Shown here piece after piece: positions 35,590 through 44,701 of a stretch of 51,564 bases of DNA; within the stretch, counting starts at the first letter, position 1; every line of letters starts with the position of its first letter. Made by a program: the position numbers and the translations under genes. Where the stretch lies: the NCBI GenBank assembly GCA_016178725.1, contig JACOSV010000001.1:1-51564 (forward strand). The letters are read 5' to 3'. The DNA is from Candidatus Eiseniibacteriota bacterium (lineage in GTDB: Bacteria; Eisenbacteria; RBG-16-71-46). The notes below the pieces were generated by a model. It was not told the DNA's origin. It worked only from the letters and a program-made list of their open reading frames with translations, and searched no databases.

Positions 35590-38500
35590 CTACCGCGCGC
35601 CGAGCCAGGCGAACTTGCGCTGCGCCGAGAGGCCGGCGCGCTCGACACGCGCGAGGTAGATGCCGGCCGGCGCCGGCGCTCCGGCGTCGTCGCGGCCGTC
35701 CCAGGTCTCGCGCACGACGCCCGCCGACCGCACGCCGTCGACCAGCGTCCGCACGCGCCGGCCGCGCACGTCGAAGAGCGCGAGCCGGACGTGCCCCGCC
35801 TCGGCCATCGCGAGCGCGAACGTCGCGCGGCCCGCGGCGGGATCGGGCGAGATGTCTTCCAGCGCGAGCGCGGGGAGCGCCGCGCGCCCGTCGGGCACCG
35901 ACACGGTCGGATCGTAGAGCGTGTCGGGGAAGGTCACCGATCCGCACGCGCCGTAAGCGGTGACCGCGACCGTGAAGTGCACGACCGTGCGATGCGGCGC
36001 GTCGGCGGCGACCGCGACGCGGAAGAGATTCCCGGCGTTGTTGCGCGTCTGCCCCGCCAGGATGTCGCCGAACGCGCCGAGCCCGTCCACGATCGTGACG
36101 TACGGCGAGTCCACGCTCAACTGACCGGTGGCGTTGCCGAGTCGGTACGGCCCGCCGTTCTGCAGCGTCACGAGCAGGTCGGACGTCTCGCCCGCCTCGA
36201 GCCGGTTGTTCCCGTTGTCGCCCGGGAGCGTATCGAGGTTCACCTTCGAGAAGAACGCCATCGGCGGCGCGGCCATCGCCGGCGTCGCCGCGATCGCCTC
36301 GGGGGCGCGGATGCGGCCGGCACCGAAATCGTTGTCCTTCCCCGGCGGCCCGAGATCGAGCGCCGAGGTCTCGAGGATCTGGTCGATCTGCGCCGGAGTG
36401 AGCTCGTAGTTCTTGGAGAGGAGCAGCGCCGCGAGCCCCGCGACGTGCGGCGACGCCATCGACGTCCCGGAGTTCGTGCCGTAGCCGCCGCCGAGGATCG
36501 TCGAGAGCACGTCGAGGCCGGGCGCCGAGACGTCGGGCTTGATGAGGCCGACGTTGGGCGTGACGTTGTCGCACATCTTCCAGTCGCCGTAGCCCGACGG
36601 CTGCGACCAGTCCACGGGCCCGGGGCTCGAGAACTGGGCGAGCGCATCGATGTTGCTCGTGGCGCCGACCGTCGTCGTGCCGCTGACCGCGCCGATCGCC
36701 GGCTGGCCGGGCGCGATCCACGGCGGCGGCGAGTCGCCCGGCGAGCGCGTCATGTTGGGCGGCCGCACGAGCCGGCGATCGTTCCCGGCCGCCGCGCACA
36801 TCGTGACGCCCGCGGCCTCGACCGCGTCGGTGCTCTGACGGTAGAGCACGCGCTCGGGCGGATCGGGACACAGCTCGCCGAGCGAGAGGTTGAGCACCTG
36901 CGCGCCGTTCGCGACCGCGTAGCTGATGCCGTCGAGGATGTCCTGGGTCGAGCCCGATCCGCTCGCGCTCAAGACCTTGACCGCCATGATCCGCGCTTCG
37001 GGTGCGACGCCGGTCATCGTGCCGCCCGTGCCGTCGCCCGCGACCGAGCCGGCGACGTGCGTGCCGTGGCCGTTGTTGTCCATGGGATCGCCGTCGTTCG
37101 AATAGAAGTCGTAGCCGTGGATGTCGTCGATGAAACCATTGCCGTCGTCGTCGATGCCGTTGCCCGGGATCTCGCCGGCGTTGGTCCAGATGCGCGCCGC
37201 GAGGTCGCTGTGCGTGTAGTCCACGCCGGTGTCGATCACCGCGACCAGCACGCACGCGCCCCTGTAGCCCTGGCTCCACACCGTCGGCGCGCCGATCAGG
37301 CTGACGCTCCAGGCGATCGCCTCGGTCGCCGCGGTCCGCGCCGGAGCGACGCGGGTCGTCGCGGGCGCGGCGGTGGCGGGCGTGATGACGGCCGGCGTCA
37401 CGATCGCGCGCGCGCCTTCGGCCGCGGGCGCGGGCGGCGGACCGCCGATCGCGCGCGGCGCGGGACGGTCGAAGCCATCTTCGAGCAGCATCGGCCGCAC
37501 CGGGTCGTACGCGATCGCCGCGATGTCGTCGCGCGCGGCGAGCCGGTCGAGCTCGGCGGGCGACACCTGGGCGCCGACGGCGTTGGCGAGCCACAGCGAG
37601 CGCACGCGCGCGGCGACGCCGCCGCGCGCGGCGGCGAACAGCTCGGCCAGCACGCCTGCCTGCGTGCGTCCGGCGGCCGCGCGGAGCGCCGCGACCACCG
37701 CCCGGCGGCGGTCGAGAGCGTTCATCGGCCGCACCGTGCGCGCGAGGGCGGCGATGTCGGTCTGCTCGCGCATCTGGATCAGGATCGGGAGCTTTCCGCC
37801 CGGCGGCGTCGCCGCGCGCGCCACCGCCAGCGCCGGCGTGATCCGACTCGCGGCCGCGCCGTCGCGCGAGCCGCCCACCGCGTGCGCCAGCGCCGGCGCC
37901 GCGATCGCCACGCACCCGCCGCGATCGTACGTCGCGCCGCCGCCCGGCGGCGTCACGCGCGCGTCGCTCCACACGACGTGGACGCTCCCGTGCGTGTCGG
38001 CGGCGACCGACGCGTCGGCGGGAACGCTCCCCGCGTCCGAGACGCCGGTCATCGGCGCCCAGCTGCCGTCGAGGCAATCGCGGCGGCTGTAGACGACCGC
38101 GCCGCCGTTCAGCATCACGAGCTGGAGATTGCACAGGCCGTCGAGCGCCACGTTGGGGTTCTGGCCGGTGAGCCCGGTCGCGACCTCGTTCTCGAAGAAC
38201 GTGGTCTCGGCGGCGGTCGCGGTCATGAAGCCGTGGCGGTGGTGGATCGCGCCGCCCGCCGCGTCGGCCCACACGACGTGCACCTCGCCGCAGCGGCTCG
38301 CGACGCTGGGCGGGCCGATCGGGCCCGCGAACGCGATCGGCGCGGCGCCGCGCACGCTGTAGTTGCCGGGGATGTGGCGGATGTCGCGGAAGCGCACCGC
38401 GCCGAAGCCGTAGTCGGCCCAGGCGACGTGCGCGATCGAGCCCGAACCGAGGAGCCGGAAGTGCGTGGCGACGCTCGGCGAGCGCGCGCCGGGCGGCGGA

Positions 38501-39156
38501 TCGATCGAGTGGTAGTTGGTGAGCGGGTTGACGCCGCTCCACGTGCTCGTGCCGCCGTCCTCGATCGCGAAGAGCACGTTGTAGACGTACTGCCCGGCGC
38601 CGTTCGACGCGCCCTCGGCCCACAGCGCGTAGACGTTGCCGTCCTGATCCGCGGCGAGGCAGAGATCGCGGATGTCGTAGCTGTCGTACGGGCGCACCTG
38701 GATCGCCACATCCGACGTCCACACACCGGCCGCGCTGCGGCGCTTGTAGTAGACGTAGTGGTTGTCGCCCGCCACCGAGTGGACCCAGAGCACGTGCACC
38801 TGGCCGTAGCCGTCGGCGGCGATCGCGACCGCTCGGCACTGGGCGTTCGCGAACGACGGCAACCGCAGCTCGGACGACCACGTCGCGCTCGTCTTGTCGT
38901 AGCGGATGTAGTAGGGCGCCACGTCGCCCGCGCCGTTCCGGGCGTCGAAGTAGATGACGTGCTGGTTGTCCTGATCGTCGCTCGCCACCGTCCAGCCGTT
39001 GCTGGTCGCGGTCTGGCTGACGATCCCCGCGGGTCCGGTGAGGCGCAGGTCGGTCCCAAACTGCGCGCGCGCCTCGGCCGCCGTGAGGAGCGACGCGGCG
39101 GCGAGGCCGAGCGTCAGGCGCAGCCGGAGGGCCGCGAAGGCACGGTGTGGGGCCAT
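35590..39156 (-). CDS. Secreted subtilase (S8) with FlgD-like C-terminal domain
   Basis: A 1188-residue secreted protease. Signal peptide (LGLAAASLLTAAEARAQF) at about residues 15-33; residues 35-430 are BNR/propeller-like repeats (for example GYGQVHVLWVHS, DGNVYALWAEG, HGSVHVVWSDA). A prodomain-like segment with ILIQMREQTDIAALARTV precedes the catalytic domain, whose triad is Asp in LVAVIDTGVDYTHSD, His in NNGHGTHVAGSVAGD and Ser in SGTSMASPHVAGLAAL. The last 90 residues (ISPDPAAGRATFALAM to the end) form a FlgD-like Ig domain resembling sorting domains of FCB-group secreted proteins. It probably degrades extracellular protein and feeds the Opp system. The 26-bp array begins 6 nt after its stop. 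Confidence 0.93.
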   Translation of the reverse strand: MAPHRAFAALRLRLTLGLAAASLLTAAEARAQFGTDLRLTGPAGIVSQTATSNGWTVASDDQDNQHVIYFDARNGAGDVAPYYIRYDKTSATWSSELRLPSFANAQCRAVAIAADGYGQVHVLWVHSVAGDNHYVYYKRRSAAGVWTSDVAIQVRPYDSYDIRDLCLAADQDGNVYALWAEGASNGAGQYVYNVLFAIEDGGTSTWSGVNPLTNYHSIDPPPGARSPSVATHFRLLGSGSIAHVAWADYGFGAVRFRDIRHIPGNYSVRGAAPIAFAGPIGPPSVASRCGEVHVVWADAAGGAIHHRHGFMTATAAETTFFENEVATGLTGQNPNVALDGLCNLQLVMLNGGAVVYSRRDCLDGSWAPMTGVSDAGSVPADASVAADTHGSVHVVWSDARVTPPGGGATYDRGGCVAIAAPALAHAVGGSRDGAAASRITPALAVARAATPPGGKLPILIQMREQTDIAALARTVRPMNALDRRRAVVAALRAAAGRTQAGVLAELFAAARGGVAARVRSLWLANAVGAQVSPAELDRLAARDDIAAIAYDPVRPMLLEDGFDRPAPRAIGGPPPAPAAEGARAIVTPAVITPATAAPATTRVAPARTAATEAIAWSVSLIGAPTVWSQGYRGACVLVAVIDTGVDYTHSDLAARIWTNAGEIPGNGIDDDGNGFIDDIHGYDFYSNDGDPMDNNGHGTHVAGSVAGDGTGGTMTGVAPEARIMAVKVLSASGSGSTQDILDGISYAVANGAQVLNLSLGELCPDPPERVLYRQSTDAVEAAGVTMCAAAGNDRRLVRPPNMTRSPGDSPPPWIAPGQPAIGAVSGTTTVGATSNIDALAQFSSPGPVDWSQPSGYGDWKMCDNVTPNVGLIKPDVSAPGLDVLSTILGGGYGTNSGTSMASPHVAGLAALLLSKNYELTPAQIDQILETSALDLGPPGKDNDFGAGRIRAPEAIAATPAMAAPPMAFFSKVNLDTLPGDNGNNRLEAGETSDLLVTLQNGGPYRLGNATGQLSVDSPYVTIVDGLGAFGDILAGQTRNNAGNLFRVAVAADAPHRTVVHFTVAVTAYGACGSVTFPDTLYDPTVSVPDGRAALPALALEDISPDPAAGRATFALAMAEAGHVRLALFDVRGRRVRTLVDGVRSAGVVRETWDGRDDAGAPAPAGIYLARVERAGLSAQRKFAWLGAR

Positions 39157-39198
39157 GGGTGGAGCGTCCTCGACATCGGGGATGACCGGCCGGAATGG

Positions 39199-39933
39199 CT
39201 ACGAGGATACCACCTCGCCCGCGGCTTCCGGCCGCGGTTCGCGCGCGAACGCGATACGCGCGGTCATCCCCGAATAGAGGTCCATCGCGGCGTGGATCAC
39301 CATGCACGCGAAGAGCGAGCCGGTGAGCAGATAGATGGCGCTCATGAAGAGTCCGACGACCGCGGTGATCAGGACGCCGCGCGGGCCCTGATAGATGTGG
39401 CCGAAGCCGAAGATCACGCTCGCGACCGCAGCCGACGGCAAGACGCCGAGCCAGCTGTTGACGTACCAGATCAGGTAGCCGCGGTAGAGCAGCTCCTCGC
39501 AGATCCCGGCGGTGATCGAGAGCCGCGCGAACCACATCAGATCTTCGTTGCTGCGCGGCAGCATGCGCTCGATGTGGCGCATGCGTTCGCGGAGCCGCGC
39601 CAGCGCCTCGTCGTCGGCGATCGCCTTCTTCCGCTCGCGCAGGATGTAGAGCACGACGATCGCGAACCCGAGCGCCACGCCGCCGAGCCCCCACGAGAGC
39701 CTCGGCACGAGGCCGAGCATCGCCCACGTGCGGCGTTGCGCCGCCCAGAGCAGCACGCAGGCGATCGCAAGCGTCCACTGAATCGCGATCCCCTGCCGGT
39801 AGAGCCAGAGCCGGACGCGGGGAACGTCCTCGTCGGCGGCGTCGGTGAGCCGGCGGTAGCCGAACACCATCGCGCGCAGCGGAAAGAATACCGCGAGCGT
39901 CAGTGCGAAGATCGTGTCGAGCGCGCCCGGCAC
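39199..39933 (-). CDS. CPBP family intramembrane metalloprotease
   Basis: A 244-residue membrane protein with about seven helices. The CPBP (Abi/CAAX protease) motifs are in order: EELLYRGYL (EExxxR), FGFGHIYQG (FxxxH) and MVIHAAMD near the end. Bacterial members act as prenyl-protein-type or self-immunity proteases, usually with unknown substrate. I chose the GTG at 39933, which shares one base with the TAG of the LysE-family gene upstream and starts at the first helix; the frame remains open further upstream but in arginine-rich shadow sequence. It is the second gene of a two-gene operon and ends 43 nt before the start of the large subtilase gene on the same strand. Confidence 0.9.
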   Translation of the reverse strand: MPGALDTIFALTLAVFFPLRAMVFGYRRLTDAADEDVPRVRLWLYRQGIAIQWTLAIACVLLWAAQRRTWAMLGLVPRLSWGLGGVALGFAIVVLYILRERKKAIADDEALARLRERMRHIERMLPRSNEDLMWFARLSITAGICEELLYRGYLIWYVNSWLGVLPSAAVASVIFGFGHIYQGPRGVLITAVVGLFMSAIYLLTGSLFACMVIHAAMDLYSGMTARIAFAREPRPEAAGEVVSS

Positions 39934-40571
39934 TAGCGCTGCTCGGCGGCGAGCCGCAGCCCGAGCGCCGCCAGCACGAGACCGGTCGCGGCGTCGAGCG
40001 CGCGGCCGAGGCCCGTGCGCGCGAGCCGGTCGCCGGCCCAGCCGATCGCGAACGCGTAGGCGGCGAGCCAGGCGCACGTCATCGCGCAGAAGACGAGGCC
40101 GAGCGCGAGCAGATCGCCGAACGCGGCGTGGCGCGTGGTGAACTGCGGCAGCAGGCTGGTGAAGAACACGGCCATCTTGGGATTGCCGAGGTTGCTCACG
40201 AAACCCTGCCGGAGCGCGGCGGGCGATGCGGCGGGCGGCGCGGGTGCGTGATCGTCTGGCACGGCGGGGCCGCTCGAGGGGCGTCCGCGCGCGGCGCGGC
40301 GCAGCGACTGGACCCCGAGCCACACGAGGTAGGCGGCGCCCATGAGCCGGATCGCGGCGAAGAGGGGCGCGGAGGCGATGAGCAGCGCCGTGAGCCCGGC
40401 GCTCGCGGCCAGCGTCCACACCGCCTGACCGAGCGAGACGCCGAGCGCGGTCGTGACGCCGCCGGCGCGGCCGCCCGCGAGCGTGTTGCGGATCGTGAGC
40501 GCCGTGTCGGGGCCGGGCGTCACGATGACGATCGCGGCGACGGTGAGGAACTCGGGAACGTGCTGGATCAT
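39933..40571 (-). CDS. LysE/RhtB family amino-acid exporter
   Basis: A 212-residue inner-membrane protein with about six helices. Family motifs are TPGPDTALTIRNTLAGGRAG near the N-terminus, AAIRLMGAAYLVWLGVQSLR and the mid-protein GFVSNLGNPKMAVFFTSLLP. RhtB-type proteins export homoserine, threonine or other amino acids; the exact substrate cannot be deduced. An export valve for amino acids makes sense beside peptidases and a peptide importer, but that link is inference. The ATG at 40571 has TAGATT 6 nt upstream and no Shine-Dalgarno. Confidence 0.9.
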   Translation of the reverse strand: MIQHVPEFLTVAAIVIVTPGPDTALTIRNTLAGGRAGGVTTALGVSLGQAVWTLAASAGLTALLIASAPLFAAIRLMGAAYLVWLGVQSLRRAARGRPSSGPAVPDDHAPAPPAASPAALRQGFVSNLGNPKMAVFFTSLLPQFTTRHAAFGDLLALGLVFCAMTCAWLAAYAFAIGWAGDRLARTGLGRALDAATGLVLAALGLRLAAEQR

Positions 40572-40577
40572 GTGTCG

Positions 40578-40583
40578 AATCTA
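40578..40583 (-). promoter_or_regulatory. Candidate leaderless -10 (TAGATT) of the LysE-family gene
   Basis: TAGATT fits TANNNT and ends 6 nt before the ATG at 40571. It is one of two such boxes in the 78-bp divergent gap 40572-40649. Confidence 0.5.
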
Positions 40584-40635
40584 GCGCATGAGGCGGCGGA
40601 TCGCGCGGGAGCATAGGCGAGCGGCGTCGCGGCCG

Positions 40636-40641
40636 TGTACT
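40636..40641 (+). promoter_or_regulatory. Candidate leaderless -10 (TGTACT) of the FemAB-like gene
   Basis: TGTACT ends 8 nt before the GTG start at 40650, the same spacing as TATACT before oppA. No Shine-Dalgarno is present. Confidence 0.45.
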
Positions 40642-40649
40642 CTCGGCGC

Positions 40650-41633
40650 GTGACGTTCACGCCGCAGGTCACGATGGTCGCACCGCCCGACGCCGCGGCC
40701 TGGGACGCGCTGGTCGGATCCTCGGACGAGGCGTCCGTCTTCCATCCTTCGGCGTGGGCGCGACTCTGGACGTCGGAGTGGCCGAACGCGCGCTGGGAGG
40801 CGCTGGTGATCTCGAGCGCCGCGGCGGGCAACGCGCCGCGCTACGACGCGGCACTCGGGATGATCGTCCGCGACGGACTGCTCGGCCGCCGCGTGATGGC
40901 GATGCCGTGGGGCACGTACGGCGGCCCGCTGGTGCGTCGCGATCATCCCGATCCCGGCACCGCGCGCCGCGTGCTGCTCGCCGCGTTCGCCGAGCGCGTG
41001 CGCGGCGCCATGGTCGCCGAGCTCACGTGGCCCGAGGGGCATCGCGACGACCTGCCGCGCGGTCTCGATGCGCGCGAGGGCTTCACACAGGTGCGCGGGC
41101 TCGCGTCCGACTTCGCGCTGATCCTGCGCGTCCTCCCCCACTCGGTGCGCTCGCGCGTGCGTCAGGCGGAAGAGCACGGCCTCGCGATGCGGGCGGTCGC
41201 CGACGCGGCGGGCGTGCGCGCGTACCACGCGCTCGCGACCGACACGATGCGGCGCCTCGGCGCGCGACCCAAGCCGCTCTCGCTCTACCAGCGCGTGTTC
41301 GATCAGCTCGTGCCGGCGGGGCTCGCGCGCTTCGATCTCGTCGAACACCAGGGCGCGCCGATCGGCGGTGCGCTGCATCTGCTCCATCGCAGCACGGCGC
41401 TCAACTGGCTCACCGTCGCCGACGAGAAGCACCGCGACCTCCGCCCCAACCATCTGCTCATCGCGCGCGTGATGCAGTCGCTGTGCGAGCAGAGCTATCA
41501 CACGTACAACTTCGGCGGCTCGCCGCCGGGGGCGGAGGGGCTCATTCAATTCAAGGAGTCGTGGGGCGCGGAGCGCCGGCCGGTGCTCGAAGTACGCAGG
41601 CGGAGCCTGCTGCACCGGCTGTTTCGCGGCTGA
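40650..41633 (+). CDS. FemAB-like GNAT acyltransferase
   Basis: A 327-residue protein of the FemAB/GNAT-fold family also met in exosortase loci. Two GNAT lobes are visible: the first with SVFHPSAWARLWTSEWPNAR and a glycine-rich MAMPWGTYGGPLVRRD, the second ending with YHTYNFGGSPPGAEGLIQFK followed by ESWGAE, the conserved FG..G..G...FK..WG signature. Family members aminoacylate peptidoglycan precursors or modify polysaccharide-linked compounds. No exosortase gene is seen here. I chose the GTG at 40650; a GTG five codons earlier (40635) overlaps the candidate -10. Its TGA stop forms the first bases of the 29-bp tandem array. Confidence 0.85.
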   Translation: MTFTPQVTMVAPPDAAAWDALVGSSDEASVFHPSAWARLWTSEWPNARWEALVISSAAAGNAPRYDAALGMIVRDGLLGRRVMAMPWGTYGGPLVRRDHPDPGTARRVLLAAFAERVRGAMVAELTWPEGHRDDLPRGLDAREGFTQVRGLASDFALILRVLPHSVRSRVRQAEEHGLAMRAVADAAGVRAYHALATDTMRRLGARPKPLSLYQRVFDQLVPAGLARFDLVEHQGAPIGGALHLLHRSTALNWLTVADEKHRDLRPNHLLIARVMQSLCEQSYHTYNFGGSPPGAEGLIQFKESWGAERRPVLEVRRRSLLHRLFRG

Positions 41634-41757
41634 TTCGCGCCGGCGCCGCGCATCCGAGGTGATTCGCGCCGGCGCCGCGCATCCGAGGTGATTCGCGCCG
41701 GCGCCGCGCATCCGAGGTGATTCGCGCCGGCGCCGCGCATCCGAGGTGATTCGCGCG
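41632..41757. repeat. 29-bp tandem array
   Basis: Four identical 29-bp units start at 41632, 41661, 41690 and 41719, followed by a partial fifth unit of 10 bp (41748-41757). Each unit begins GATTCGCG, contains the perfect palindrome GCGCCGGCGC and ends CATCCGAGGT. The first unit starts inside the TGA stop of the FemAB-like gene, and the array ends about 10 bp before the candidate promoter of the second subtilase gene. No interspersed unique spacers. Confidence 0.92.
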
Positions 41758-41768
41758 GCGGCTTCCCG

Positions 41769-41774
41769 TAGACT
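41769..41774 (+). promoter_or_regulatory. Candidate -10 (TAGACT) of the second subtilase gene
   Basis: TAGACT lies 16 nt before the ATG at 41791, which would give a short leader of about 9 nt. It directly follows the 29-bp array, so the array occupies the -35 and upstream region. Confidence 0.4.
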
Positions 41775-41790
41775 CTTCGGCCGAGGCACC

Positions 41791-44100
41791 ATGCACATCA
41801 TCCGCTCCCGCACCTCGCCCGCGCTCGTCTGCCTGCTGCTTGGCCTCGCCGCGACGCCCGCCGCCGCAGCGCACCCGTCCGACTTCCGCATCCGGCTGGC
41901 AACCGGCGCCGAGCTCGATCCGGCGACCGCCGCCGCCGCCACGCCCGCGCCCCGGACGCGCACGCTGCTCGTCCACTACGCGAACGCCGACCCCGTTGCC
42001 GCGCGCGCGGCGATCACCGCGGCCGGCGCGAGCGTCGTCTCGTACATCCCGGATCGCACGTTCCTGGTGCGCACGCCGGCAGGCGTGACGCTGCGCGCGG
42101 GCGGACCGATCGCGTGGATCGGCGACTACCGCCCGGCGTACGCGATCAGTCCGGCGCTCGCGCGTGACGCCGCGCCCGAGGCGACGATCGACGTCCTGCT
42201 CTTCGCCGATGCCGATCTCGCCGCGTTCGCGACGCGCGTCGCGGGCCTCGGCGGCGCCGTGCTGCTCACCGGCGACAACGGCATCAACCGGATCGCGCGC
42301 GTGCGCATCGCCCGCGCGGCGATCGCCGCGCTCGCCGCCGCCGACGGCGTGCGCTGGATGGAGCCGCATCGCGACGCCGTGCCCGCCAACGATCGCGCGC
42401 AGTGGGCGGTGCAGGGCGACGTGCCCGACCAGCGACCGCTGTGGGATCACGGGCTCCACGGCGAGGATCAGTTCGTCGGCATCACCGACACCGGGATCGA
42501 CATGTCGCACGTCATGTTCGACGACCCGACCACGCCCTCGACGCAGTTCTCCGAGCTGCCGGGACATCGCAAGGTGGTCGCGTATCGCGACGGCTCGAAC
42601 AATCCCAACGTCACGTTCGGCGACCACGTCGGCTGCAACTTCCACGGCACGCACGTGGCGTGCACGATCACGGGCAACGACGACGGATTCGGCGCGAGCC
42701 CGCTCGACGGCATCGCCAAGGCGGCGAAGATCTTCTTCATGGATCTTTCGGGGCCGACGCTGCTGAACGGCGTGGACCCGTTCCCCGACCTCAACGATCT
42801 GTTCCAGTCGCTGTGGGACGGCAGCGGCAGCGGCACGCCGCACGTCGCGTGCAACGCGTGGAGCTATCCGACCGACGGCGCGTACACGATGAGCGCGATG
42901 CAGGTGGATCAGTTCGCGGCCGCGCACCGCGACTTCATGATCCTGTACGCGAACGGCGATCAGGGACCGTCGGGCCACGTCGGCTCGCCCGCGTCGGCCA
43001 AGGACGCGGTGAGCGTCGGCGCCGCCGGTGACGGCGCCGAAGTCGCGACGACGCTCGATCCGCTCGGCAGCATCGGCCCGACCGCCGACGGCCGCATCAA
43101 GCCGACGCTGGTGGCGCCCGGCATCGATCTGCTCTCGGCGATGAACGGGCCCGCCAACTACTCGACCTACTCGGGCAGCTCGGCCGCGGTCGCGGCGGCG
43201 ACCGGCGCGGCGCTGCTGATCCGGCAGTATGTGTGCGACGGCTGGTACCCGACCGGCGCGCCGGTCCTCGGCAACTCGTTCCCGCCGAGCGCCGCGCTGC
43301 TCAAGGCGATGATGATCGCCGCGGCGACGCGCCCGGTCGCGGGCCACGTTGCGCCCGACGACGCGATCGGCTACGGGCGGATCGACGCCGCCAACGTGTG
43401 CTTCTTCGCCGGCGACACGCGGCGGCTGATGCTGGTGGACGAGGCCACGCCGCTCGCGCAGGGCGGATCGCGCGAGTTCACGATCACGCTCGCCCGCGGC
43501 GAGCGGCCGCTCACCGCCGTGCTGTGCTGGACGGATCCCGCGGGCGATCCCGCGGCGTCGGTCCAGCTCGTCAACGATCTCGATCTCACGCTGCGCCGCG
43601 GCGCCGAGGTCTACAAGGGCAACGTGTTCGCGGGCGGCTGGTCGGCGACTGGCGGCACGCGCGACGCGCGCAACGTCGAGGAGGTCGCGGCGCTCGCCGC
43701 GCCCGGCCCCGGCGTGTGGACGCTGCGCGTGGACGCGACCAGCGTGCCGTCGGGCACGCAGAGCTTCGCGATCTGCGTCACGTACGACGATACGCCGGTC
43801 GCGGGCGTCCAGCCGCCGCCCGAACGGCTGCGCATCGCGCTGCTCGGCGCGAATCCGGCGCGGCGCGGCGCGAGCTTCTCGATCGATCTGCCGGCGACGG
43901 GCGATGCGGCGCTCGACATCTTCGCCGCCGACGGCCGGCGCGTGCGGCGCGCGTTCGAAGGCGCGCTCCCGGCGGGCCGGCGGCGCGTGGACTGGGACGG
44001 CCGCGACGGCGACGGCCGCGACGCCGGTTCGGGCGTCTACTGGGCGCGGCTAACGGCGCCCGGCGGCGTGACGCGCGTCCGGTTCGCGATGCTGCGGTAG
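41791..44100 (+). CDS. Secreted subtilase (S8) with FlgD-like C-terminal domain
   Basis: A 769-residue secreted protease. The signal peptide MHIIRSRTSPALVCLLLGLA is cut near AAAAHPSD. An N-terminal prodomain (about 55-200) precedes the catalytic domain: Asp in VGITDTGIDMSH, His in NFHGTHVACTITGND and Ser in YSGSSAAVAAATGAALL, where GSSAA replaces the usual GTSMA but keeps the nucleophile. After it lies a P-domain-like beta module (about 540-690, with ERPLTAVLCWTDPAGDPAAS), as in KP-43-type alkaline proteases, and a final FlgD-like domain (LGANPARRGASFSIDLPATG to the C-terminus). It is distinct from, not a duplicate of, the subtilase at 35590-39156. The stop faces the tag gene with a 22-bp gap. 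Confidence 0.92.
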   Translation: MHIIRSRTSPALVCLLLGLAATPAAAAHPSDFRIRLATGAELDPATAAAATPAPRTRTLLVHYANADPVAARAAITAAGASVVSYIPDRTFLVRTPAGVTLRAGGPIAWIGDYRPAYAISPALARDAAPEATIDVLLFADADLAAFATRVAGLGGAVLLTGDNGINRIARVRIARAAIAALAAADGVRWMEPHRDAVPANDRAQWAVQGDVPDQRPLWDHGLHGEDQFVGITDTGIDMSHVMFDDPTTPSTQFSELPGHRKVVAYRDGSNNPNVTFGDHVGCNFHGTHVACTITGNDDGFGASPLDGIAKAAKIFFMDLSGPTLLNGVDPFPDLNDLFQSLWDGSGSGTPHVACNAWSYPTDGAYTMSAMQVDQFAAAHRDFMILYANGDQGPSGHVGSPASAKDAVSVGAAGDGAEVATTLDPLGSIGPTADGRIKPTLVAPGIDLLSAMNGPANYSTYSGSSAAVAAATGAALLIRQYVCDGWYPTGAPVLGNSFPPSAALLKAMMIAAATRPVAGHVAPDDAIGYGRIDAANVCFFAGDTRRLMLVDEATPLAQGGSREFTITLARGERPLTAVLCWTDPAGDPAASVQLVNDLDLTLRRGAEVYKGNVFAGGWSATGGTRDARNVEEVAALAAPGPGVWTLRVDATSVPSGTQSFAICVTYDDTPVAGVQPPPERLRIALLGANPARRGASFSIDLPATGDAALDIFAADGRRVRRAFEGALPAGRRRVDWDGRDGDGRDAGSGVYWARLTAPGGVTRVRFAMLR

Positions 44101-44122
44101 CGCTGCGGGCCGCCAGCCGCGA

Positions 44123-44701
44123 TCAGCGTTTCGCCACCTCGCGATACCGGAAGCACGTCGTCAGGTGGTCGTTCACCATCCCGATCGCCTGCATGTACGC
44201 GTAGCAGATCGTCGAGCCGACGAACGTGAACCCGCGGCGCTTGAGATCCTTGCTCAACGCGTCGGACTCGCTCGTCCGCGCCGGGATCTCGCGATGATGC
44301 CGCCACGCGTTGCGCTTCGGCTTCCCGTCGACGAAGCGCCACAGGTACGCGTCGAACGAGCCGAACTCGCGCTGCACGTCGAGGAACGCGCGTGCGTTGC
44401 GGATGGCGGCGCCGATCTTGAGGCGGTTGCGCACGATGCCGGCGTCGGCGAGGAGTGCCCGCACCTTGTGCGCGTCGTAGCGCGCCACCTTCCTCGGATC
44501 GAAGCGGTCGAACGCGCGGCGATACGCGGCGCGCTTGTTGAGGATCGTCTCCCACGCGAGGCCGGCCTGCGCGCCCTCGAGGATCAGCATCTCGAACAGC
44601 CGGCGGTCGTCATGGAGCGGCACGCCCCACTCCTCGTCGTGGTACGCGAGGTAGAGCGGCTTCGCGACCGGCGCCCAGTGGCAGCGCTTCTTCTCTCTCA
44701 T
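44123..44701 (-). CDS. tag: DNA-3-methyladenine glycosylase I
   Basis: A 192-residue base-excision repair enzyme that removes 3-methyladenine from alkylated DNA. The Tag family pattern is clear: RCHWAP (zinc Cys), YLAYHDEEWGVPLHDDRRLF (zinc His and the conserved EEWG), ILEGAQAGLAWETILNKRAA, and the C-terminal GFTFVGSTICYAYMQAIGMV followed by NDHLTTC with the last zinc His and Cys. Full length for the family. It starts with ATG at 44701, overlapping the stop of the upstream ABC permease gene by 4 nt, so it is read with that gene although there is no functional connection. Confidence 0.95.
   Translation of the reverse strand: MREKKRCHWAPVAKPLYLAYHDEEWGVPLHDDRRLFEMLILEGAQAGLAWETILNKRAAYRRAFDRFDPRKVARYDAHKVRALLADAGIVRNRLKIGAAIRNARAFLDVQREFGSFDAYLWRFVDGKPKRNAWRHHREIPARTSESDALSKDLKRRGFTFVGSTICYAYMQAIGMVNDHLTTCFRYREVAKR

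Noticed and set aside
35107-39936. Very long open frames antisense and in other frames to the large subtilase gene (up to about 1600 codons)
   Set aside because: They are rich in Arg, Ala, Gly and Asp with no domain motifs, as expected of shadow frames in GC-rich DNA; the minus-strand subtilase has signal peptide, catalytic triad and sorting domain.
41632-41757. CRISPR array or coding repeat
   Set aside because: Head-to-tail identical 29-bp units without spacers; the unit is not a multiple of three and lies after a stop codon.
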